64,000 nucleotides of DNA from Scedosporium boydii. Its lineage: Eukaryota; Ascomycota; Sordariomycetes; Microascales; Microascaceae. Position 1 is the stretch's first letter. Each line of letters begins with the position of its first letter. The translations under genes were made by a program, and so were the position numbers. The notes below the pieces were generated by a model, which worked only from the letters and a program-made list of their open reading frames with translations, did no database searches and was not told the origin of the DNA. The stretch spans positions 1 to 64,000 of the forward strand of contig NJFT01000040.1 in NCBI GenBank assembly GCA_002221725.1, in the 5' to 3' direction. Below are positions 56,866-64,000 of the stretch, piece after piece.

Positions 56866-58291
56866 TTATGTATGCCTGTACATAGATACACCACGGACCT
56901 TTTTCCCAGTGTTCTTCCCTTCACTCCTACTTACTCTCCGCTCATGGATCGTGTGTTCTTCATCCCGGGCCGGTTTAATCTGATCCTTAAACAAGGCCAC
57001 ACCATATACTATAAGGGGACCATCCTCGTTCATTCCTCTTAATGACGGCCATATACAAGTCGATATCTGCGATGACGGGGTCCCTGTCTGCTGAGACTCG
57101 GCTGGTGCAAGAAGAGAAGGACGGTCTTTCTTCGGGTTCCTGTTGGCTTGGCCTTGGGATGGTTTCTTACCATCTGCAATACCATTACCCTGACTACTAG
57201 CAACAGGGTGCCATAGCTGAGCTCTATCCCAGTTATCATCATCATCGCGCTTCCATTCAAGCTGGGTATTCCACCTCCACTTAACGCACTGAATGGCCAT
57301 CCACTCACCCTGTGCGGTCTTGCACAACCCATCAAGCTCGGCTTGGAATGCCTCCCTCGATTGCTCCGGTATTAGCGGCTCAAGGCACTTGGTGATATCT
57401 TGCTTCGAGTCCCGCCTAGCACTCTCCAACAGAGCCCGTTGGTATTGAGGAAGGTGTTCCAAGATGGCCAGTAGCGCCGATCTGCAACGAGCCTCGGTGG
57501 CAGGATCTTCCAAAGCTAGATCAGCCATGGCCTCGGCAAAGCCCCCCTCTCTCTCGACGGGGCAAAAGATATGCTGGCATAAAGTAAAGGAGATGACGGC
57601 GACCGCTGCAGTGACGCGCATTTGTTTGGCGACGACGGTGTTTGTGGCTGGGAGAGGGATATCTTTAACGAGGGTCTGCTCTTTGATGTGTTTCCAGTTA
57701 GAACCCTCGGTGAGAATATTGCTTTCCAGCTCTGCTGAGAGGTACTTTGCTGCTAGTTTGTTGACCGAAGACCAGAGAGTGAACCATCGATTGTTACTTT
57801 CCGGTGTTAGATTTGTCACTGATCTATGCTGGGATGGCTCAAAGAGGGGACGGGGCAAAGGATGGCAAACAGCCACACAAAACATACATGTCCTTAATTG
57901 TCTCCGAGGTGAGTTTTACTTGAAACTGTTCAAGCTCCACTACTCTTTCTTCTTTCTCCCCTAAGGCTTTCTTCTGAGTCTTCACAGTAGCGCTAGCCTC
58001 CTGGAGCGCCTTGTCAAGTTTGCTCTTCTCTTGCTGAAGCCAGCGATATTGTTCCTGGAGAGCATGCTGCTTATCTGTCGCTTCATCTAACTTGTTCGAA
58101 AGGCTCTTCTTCTCCTCCACCCTCTCTTCCAGTAGAGTCTCATATGCAGCACATTTTTTTCGTAGTAGGGATAGTTCTCTGGCGATGGCCCCAGCCTGGT
58201 TGACTATCGGTTCTTGTCGAAAGTTGTTCCAAAGGTTAAGGAAGGTCTCCACTTGAGCCTTTACTTGGGCTTCGTCTGGTGCTGTCGCCAT
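56866..58291 (-). CDS. Coiled-coil protein of unknown function
   Basis: Two exons on the minus strand, 57,888-58,291 and 56,866-57,823, with a 64-bp GTATGT...TAG intron; 453 residues. The start at 58,291 has an ACCATGG context; an in-frame ATG lies nine codons upstream. Residues about 40-130 form a long heptad-rich coiled coil (ARELSLLRKKC, EERVEEKKSLSNKLDEA, LQQEKSKLDKALQEA). The second half is helical and charged, with LLAILEHLPQYQRALLESARRD and QCVKWRWNTQLEWKRDDDDNWD, and a disordered Lys/Pro/Ser tail. No enzymatic domain is visible. Such proteins are usually scaffolds or cytoskeletal adaptors, but nothing here fixes the role. Confidence 0.8.
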
Positions 58292-58318
58292 GGTGTGGAC
58301 ACGAGGGTGAAAATGCAT

Positions 58319-59316
58319 GAGAAGGAAGGAACTTGGAGATTTGAAAGAGACCTTTAGGAATCTTATGCTGATGTATTTATAAATAGGTTATTGCTGCCTT
58401 TCTATATCTGATTTATTGTCGATATTTCAAGCCTGCCCCGCGACAATTGTGAGCTGAATTGCGCATCATCATGCATTTGGAATGCAGACTTCTGGCCCTC
58501 AATTTTGCACACTTCCAAGTTCCAACACTTTTGTTCCCATAGATCAAATCAGAGACGCCAAATACATCATACCACCCACCCAAACCTGCATATGCAGTGC
58601 GAACAAGGCTACCAACGCCGTTAAACCACGTAGCATGATGCTGTCGTGGCTTATGCACGGCTTTCGAGGAGGAAGTCGATGAATCAGCAATAGTCAAGAA
58701 ATGAAAGGAATTTACCAATCCATCAGTCCGCCGATGCAAGCAAGATGCCCACTCTCGCCCGATTTGGTGGTGGCCCGGAGGGGTTGGATGCAGGAGGCCA
58801 ACCAACCCCATAATGCTTCGTGTTTATCCTGCTTGCTCAGGGCTTCCCGTCACACCCTCGTGGGTTCTCAGTTCCTCTCACCAGGCGCCGGCAGGCCATG
58901 TGATAAGATTGGTCCCGGAGCCAGACGGTTGGTTATGTGGTGTTCAATGTGGCTTGGCAAGAGGTGGCGTGTTGATTCAAGTGTGTGGCTGCCTCGTGTT
59001 TGGCCTGTTGGTTGCCTACCCAAGAGTCAAGATAGCATCCGTTCAGGGGCGCGCACGCCTCCGCCAAGATGCACCCATACAAGCATACAAGCGGCCGTGT
59101 TGATGAGAATAACGTGGTCGCTACAAATAGCTACATTACAAAGTATAAAGACCTTTTCCACCGATGGCATTTGTTGTGAGTGGGGATTGGTATTTCTCGC
59201 TTTAGAGGTATCTGTGCCATCTCCCTCCTGACTCTATTCTCTGGAGACTGGCGGGCCCGAGGCAGGCTGGCTTGGCCAAGTATCTTAAAGGCAACAAGTG
59301 CAATGTAATGTCTTCT
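58319..59316. other. Intergenic region, no gene recognised
   Basis: About 1 kb. Two overlapping plus-strand frames at 58,701-59,231 have no recognisable domain and a biased composition; not called as genes. Confidence 0.55.
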
Positions 59317-60289
59317 TTACATTTCAAGCATCAAGGGCTCCTCCCCACGCTTTGCCCTCCACCGATTCGTCGCCGCCAACAACTCCCAGCATCCAAGCAG
59401 AAGTACTGACCATTTCTTCACAAAGCCTTCACTTAGCTCCCACCCATCTGGACGCCAAGGGTCATTCCACGCCAGAATGCCAACGAAATCCACATTGTCG
59501 CCAGCGCCACACTGGCTGCCGGTGAGATCACGTTGAAGCGCAGTTACGTCAATCGTGTCGAGAGCCCTAATGGCGTTATCCCTCATTGTCGGGTCGGGCA
59601 AGAGGTCGATCCACAAGTCATGCGGGGTACTGAGCTGTAGGACGGTCGGTGTCAGGGAGTCAGGGATGGTGGGTGGTGCAGGAAACAGCGGCACTCTACT
59701 CCACGCTGGGCCGCACTTGCCTGCAGGTAGGTGAATGGAGAGAATTGAAGCGTTGGTCAAGGATGCGCGGATAATGTTGTATTGGATCAGGGGGATGAGG
59801 TGGTCAAGCGACAAGGGAAATGTGTTTTTGACAATTTCATTATAGTCCCTGCAACCAGGGCAATCTCCGTTGCTCGGGCCGCAGAATAGGGCTGTTGATG
59901 AAGTTGATTTGGGTCTTGGGAAACGGGTTTGAGATAGGCGGAAATCAAACACGTCGGCGCTGAATGGACGGGGCTCAATCGCCATGATGGATTTATCTTG
60001 GTGTTCCTCGAGAGCGACAGCGGGTGACCCCATGACGGATTGCAATGCCTTCCGCCTCCCTGGATAATCAGACATCGGTGAGCAATATAGTCAAAATGAT
60101 TTGTCCTCACGTTGGTACGAGACTGACTGTGCGCCCGGACATTTAATCGATTCTGCAATTTCCGCCTGGCCTTTGGGTCTTTCAGTCCAGTCCAGTCATC
60201 CTCCGGACCCCGTGCCTAGGCATCATTAGCAACCCGTCTCCGATTTGGAACGATGCTTTACCAGGCCCTACCTCCGATAGCTGTGGCAT
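59317..60289 (-). CDS. bZIP-like protein with DUF3425 domain
   Basis: Three exons on the minus strand: 60,272-60,289 (only six codons, MPQLSE), 60,128-60,215 and 59,317-60,059; 282 residues. Exon 2 supplies the degenerate basic region EDDWTGLKDPKARRKLQNRLNVRAH, which continues as RRRKALQ across the next intron. This is the usual N-terminal signature of ascomycete bZIP-like proteins, which often lack a clear zipper. The C-terminal domain matches DUF3425: HDLWIDLLPDPTMRDNAIRALD, then WNDPWRPDGWELSEGFVKKWSVLLLGCWELLAATNRWRAKRGE. The tiny first exon is my inference, from the need for a phase-0 donor before the exon-2 acceptor; the rest is firm. A nuclear regulatory role is likely. Confidence 0.85.
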
Positions 60290-60918
60290 TGCTGCGGCGT
60301 AGATGACGATGAAAGCGCTGCACGTCCGGTGCACCTCAAAGTGGTCGGGGGGAAGTGGATGATGCGTGAATGTAAGCTTCTTGCAGAGGATGTTGGATTT
60401 AAATTGGAAGGAACCGTGACCTGCCGCGTACTAGCGGTGCCTGGTAGTTGGAATTTTATGAAGTCAACGCGGTGACATCAAAATCAAAGGATTACCCCAC
60501 GGCGTTTCCCTATCTTCACTTAGCGCAATCCATTGCAGCTGCAAACTGCTTACAGCGCTAAGCCTAATCCATCATCCGGAAACACGCATTGTTCGGTGGA
60601 CGACAACTCCACCTCGGACCTCATGTTCTCATGTTCCGGACTGGGATGACCTGCAATATGCTTACAGCTGGGGTGATTCGTGGTGATCCGTCCGGAGAGC
60701 GACCGGATTAGAAGCATGGATAATTTTTCGATGCCGACTTTGTGCGCCTCAAAGATGGCTTCTGAAGATATAATAAATATGGCTAGAGTCCCCGAACCAT
60801 CAATACCTCAGCTCAGCTCCTTTTCTAGGTTAATCCCACCGGTCACCGAATTTTTCCGAGTTCTTCTTACTTGCACATCTCTCTCGTGCTAATAAGACGG
60901 CACTACCAAACAAACACC
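60290..60918. other. Divergent intergenic region
   Basis: About 630 bp between the start codons of the DUF3425 gene and the dehydrogenase. TATAATAAATA at about 60,767-60,778 may serve as a core promoter element for the dehydrogenase. Confidence 0.5.
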
Positions 60919-62054
60919 ATGTCTCCTCCATATGGCCACTTCATCCGCTCCCAGCTCTGTCTCAAGCTGCCAACGCCCACCAAAAGCTTCGATGGACAGA
61001 CCATCATCGTCACGGGTTCCAACACCGGCATGGGTCTCGAGGCGGCCCGCCACATCGTCCGTCTTGGAGCCACCAAGGTGATCCTAGCCGTGCGCAGCCG
61101 TGAGCCTGGCACCGCGGCGGCGCAGTCAATTGCAGACTCGACCGGCCGCGCTGGCGTCGCGGAGGTCTGGGAGCTCGACCTGGCCAGCTACGAGTCCGTG
61201 CGGGCGTTCGCCGAGCGGGCGACGACGGAGCTGGACCGACTCGACGTCGTGGTCGAAAACGCGGGCTTGTACACCTACACATTCGAGAGAGCCGAAGATA
61301 ATGAGAGAACGATCACCGTCAACGTCATCAGTACCATGCTGCTCGCCGTCCTTCTGCTGCCGAAACTGAGGGAGACGGCGGAGAGATTCAGCACAGATGT
61401 TGTGCTGACATTCACTGGGTCGTTCGTCCACTGGATGACAGAATTCCCCGAGCGCAAAGCGGAGAATATCTTGGAGGAGCTTGCGCGTGAGGATAGCGCG
61501 AGGATGAAAGACAGGTACTCCGAATTGTTACCCTCACCTTCTAGTACGGTTACTTACTTACGTACCCTCTTCTAATTTAAGATACAATGTCTCGAAGATG
61601 ATGGAACTATTGGCTTTTCGCGAACTCTCAAAGACGATAACCCAGCCCTCAGGCCCGGGACACATCGTCACCTCAATCATCAACCCTGGCGCGGTGCAAA
61701 CAGATATTATGCGAGAAGCAAGCGGCTTCTTTTCCCTTTATGTCAAGACTATGCGAATTGCCGTGATGCGAACTGCGGAGGAGGGTGGGAGAACACTGGT
61801 CCACGCCGCTGAGGGCAATCGAGACACCGATGGACAATATTTGTGCGACTGCAAGCCGGCCAAGCCTGAGTTGTAAGTGACATTTAATTAGTGTTTTGCT
61901 AAGTATCAAAGTAAAACCCTGCTCTAATAAGAACAAACGCAGGATTTCACATTGGGTGAGGAGCGATGAAGGAGCGGCGACTCAGAAGAAGGTGTGGAAA
62001 GAGATTTTGGACAAGCTGGAGAGCATACAACTCGGTGTAACGAGTAATATTTGA
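60919..62054 (+). CDS. Short-chain dehydrogenase/reductase
   Basis: Three exons: 60,919-61,514, 61,582-61,872 and 61,943-62,054; 332 residues. The start has a CACCATG context. The Rossmann fold cofactor motif is TGSNTGMG at residues 32-39, NAG is at 114-116 and the catalytic YNVSK at 200-204 begins exactly after the first intron, so the splice is well supported. RSR after the second strand (about residues 59-61) suggests NADP(H) preference. Members of this retinol-dehydrogenase-like branch reduce ketones or oxidise alcohols of diverse small molecules; the substrate cannot be read from the sequence. It is not next to a synthase gene. Confidence 0.93.
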
Positions 62055-62338
62055 GATGCCTTGTTCACATGGCTGGACTTTATACCTCAACTTCTGCACT
62101 TCCAAAGATATTTCCACTCTCATTTATTCTTTGCCTTTCTGGTATTTCCGCGTCAATTCTCAGCCTGGCTTCTAGTTGCGTAGATGTTGCTGGTTGCTGT
62201 TTACGTAGAGTCTCCCGTACTACAAAAGAAGTATACCACTGAAGATTATCGTACTCACATATGTTTCGGGTGCATACGCCCGGTATCGTGCTCCTCATAC
62301 GCTCACAACAACCAATGATGACGAAATTTTCTAGATAC

Positions 62339-63034
62339 CTAGGTATCAGTGGTTTCTTCTCCAGTTTCCGTGTCTTCTTCTTCTCCAACTTCCGCAGCTG
62401 CGTCCTTAAATTCCGGGTTGCGAACAATCTTGATCAGGACACCCTCTGGCTTGGCGTTGAGGCTCTTATACTACTCAAACTCCTACAGAGGATTCGTCGC
62501 GTTCACTCGAACCTCGACCATGCCTCCACCACGGCCGCAGCCCAACAAAGACTTGATCAGGTCCTCCTCGCTCGCTCGGAGGCCGCCGCCGTCAATCGTG
62601 GTCGCAATATCCTCACACAGTACGGAAGATTTGGTGCGAGGGCTGATGTGCTTCGCCAAGGCCAGCATGCGCGACTTCGAGGACTGGAGGGGCAACATCC
62701 ACTCTTCGTAATCACTGGATGGCGGCACTGCATTACGTCACCTTGTCAGCCATTCGAGTAAGAAGAAATGGTTGGTGTTTATGCTTACTGGTCCAGAAAG
62801 AGTCAGCTACAGAGGCGGTTTCGCCGAGGATCGAAGGTACGCAGAGGCGACTATGATTTCTGGCGGCACAATGTTCTGAGATATGCCTCCATCTCTGCCA
62901 TAGCAGACCAAGGCCGCTGTCTCTCCACAGGCCGCTGTTGCTCGTGCGTCAAGGATCTTGGCAGTCGGCGAGCCCAGAGTCGCACCGGGTAGCTAAAGAA
63001 ATGACAAGAGGAATGCAGTTCCTTTGAGAGACAT
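62339..63034 (-). pseudogene. Possible broken gene, product not recognised
   Basis: The minus strand contains coding-like segments. Exon-like sequence at about 62,795-63,034 encodes ARATAACGETAALVCYGRDG and a following IIVASAYLRSSAKPP. It joins by a GTAGCT...CCAG intron to DYEEWMLPLQSSKSRMLALAKHI (about 62,483-62,715) and then to LNAKPEGVLIKIVRNPEF with an acidic tail ending at 62,339. In-frame TAG codons occur near the start and twice around 62,455-62,485, each of which would be Gln if C replaced T. No family was recognised. It may be a pseudogene or a gene whose introns I have not resolved. Confidence 0.4.
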
Positions 63035-63715
63035 GTCGTTAGGCGGGGACGGACACGCTAACAGAGATAGTCCTGATTGGGATGGTCCGCCAGAAGAAGA
63101 TAGAACGGAAACTTGTATTTCTGATTGATATGACCCGGTAGGATGCGCCCGCTTGCTCATTTTACCTTCTCATGAGAGTGTCAACTCAACCCAGATTGGC
63201 TTGGATATAAATGCAGTGAGGAGCGGTTCGAGATGGACGAAAATGAATAACACTGCAACCATGGCCTGTTGCGAATTCAAAGGAATATCCAATGTACGTC
63301 TTTGCTGCAAGAGGAGCTCAGCCCTTCTGCCTAGAACCAAATTTGATACTCTGCCTATTTCAAGGGTAACCAAACATTGTCGTAACGCCGCCCAAGCTTA
63401 TTCGGCACGTGGTTACACGGCTTTACTGCCGACCGGATGAATATAAAACATAGCAAAACCATTTGTATTTATATTCCCTCCGTCTTACTCGCAGGCTACT
63501 TTCTCCTTCCTTCTCCTCAGGCTGCGGTTTATTCCTTCGCCAAACCAGCACCTTGCGCCTAGCATCGCCCTGCCCTGCTGCTCCGCCACATCTCATTAAC
63601 TCCAACAGGTGTTCCTGTCCCACCTGAGTTAACCTTGCCGGACCGCATTTGCTTTCCATTTGGCCGATAGATGATCACGAAATTGAGCTGCGTCCAAGCC
63701 ATCAGCCAATCCACC
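63035..63715. other. Intergenic region
   Basis: About 680 bp without a recognisable gene. Confidence 0.55.
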
Positions 63716-64000
63716 ATGAACAGCCAAGAACCACCACACTCTGCAGCGAGAGTCCTGGCCATTCCCGAACTCCTATCCAGCATCGGAAGCCAGGTCAGTC
63801 AACCATCCCTTAATCCGATCATCTGCCCATTAATCATGGGAAACTAATTTGTGTACCCCCATTTAGATTACCAACAAGAAGGCACTCTACAACCTCTGTC
63901 TTACGTCCAAGGCGTTTAACCAGGCGTTTTCGCCGTTCCTGTATGCAGCCGTCAGAGTCGTTGAGCCGAAGTGGTACACGAGATTTGCGACAGGGCGTCG
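63716..64000 (+). CDS. F-box-like protein, 5' part only
   Basis: The first exon, 63,716-63,793, starts in an ACCATGA context and encodes MNSQEPPHSAARVLAIPELLSSIGSQ in two parts (leader, then AIPELLSSI). A 73-bp GTCAGT...TTTAG intron follows, and exon 2 continues from 63,867 past the window end with KKALYNLCLTSKAFNQAFSPFLYAAVRV. The pattern of IPELL, LCLTSKAFN and PFLY is typical of fungal F-box N-termini. The gene is cut by the window edge, so length and substrate-binding part are unknown. Confidence 0.75.

Noticed and set aside
58701..59231. 176-codon plus-strand frame
   Set aside because: Odd composition (Trp, Arg, Pro rich) with an overlapping second frame; looks like chance in GC-rich intergenic DNA.
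30000..62054. A secondary metabolite cluster formed by the acyltransferase, transporter, regulator and dehydrogenase
   Set aside because: The genes are spread over 30 kb with unrelated genes between them and there is no synthase, terpene cyclase or P450.

Overview
This window looks like part of a filamentous ascomycete (Pezizomycotina) chromosome. The reasons are short introns (about 55-110 bp) with GT/AG ends and CTAAC-like branch sites, several fungus-specific families (Zn2Cys6 regulator, SAT4/PTH11-like rhodopsin-domain protein, DUF3425 bZIP-like protein, DUF3632, OTT_1508-like deaminase, BAHD acyltransferase), and repeats carrying the C-to-T/G-to-A signature of repeat-induced point mutation (RIP). 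The species cannot be named from the sequence alone.

Layout. Bases 1-24,813 are an AT-rich, gene-free island made of LTR retrotransposons inserted into one another. The oldest recognisable layer is a Ty3/gypsy reverse transcriptase (element C), now in three pieces (about 2,582-2,635, 21,877-21,952 and 23,178-23,625). A minus-strand chromodomain Gypsy element (B, 2,636-21,876, target duplication ATTAC) split it. A second, plus-strand Gypsy element (A, 2,836-14,595, target duplication AGTAG) landed in one LTR of B. A solo A LTR (21,953-23,177) also sits in C; it contains a small TGTAAGG...CCTTACA LTR (E), which itself contains a second, barely mutated A LTR in the opposite orientation. Further solo B LTRs lie at 1,247-1,680, 23,626-24,066 and 24,374-24,813. 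An unidentified repeat (D) occurs three times at 734-2,581.

From about 24.8 kb the sequence is ordinary gene space: a small Cys/Gly-rich ORF, a secreted cysteine-containing protein, a rhodopsin-domain membrane protein, a BAHD acyltransferase, an OTT_1508-like deaminase, a tRNA-Arg, a zinc-finger/ankyrin protein, a decayed Fot1/pogo DNA transposon with perfect 53-bp inverted repeats, a frameshifted DUF3632 pseudogene overlapping a fragment of an F-box gene, an ankyrin remnant, the intact F-box gene, a 12-exon ABCB-type multidrug transporter divergent from an 8-exon Zn2Cys6 regulator, a coiled-coil protein, a DUF3425 bZIP-like protein, a short-chain dehydrogenase, a doubtful broken gene and the start of another F-box-like gene.

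The most plausible functional unit is the divergent pair of ABC exporter and Zn2Cys6 regulator. The acyltransferase and dehydrogenase are tailoring-type enzymes, but no backbone synthase is present, so no biosynthetic cluster is claimed. Exon boundaries were worked out by hand from reading frame, splice sites and family conservation.
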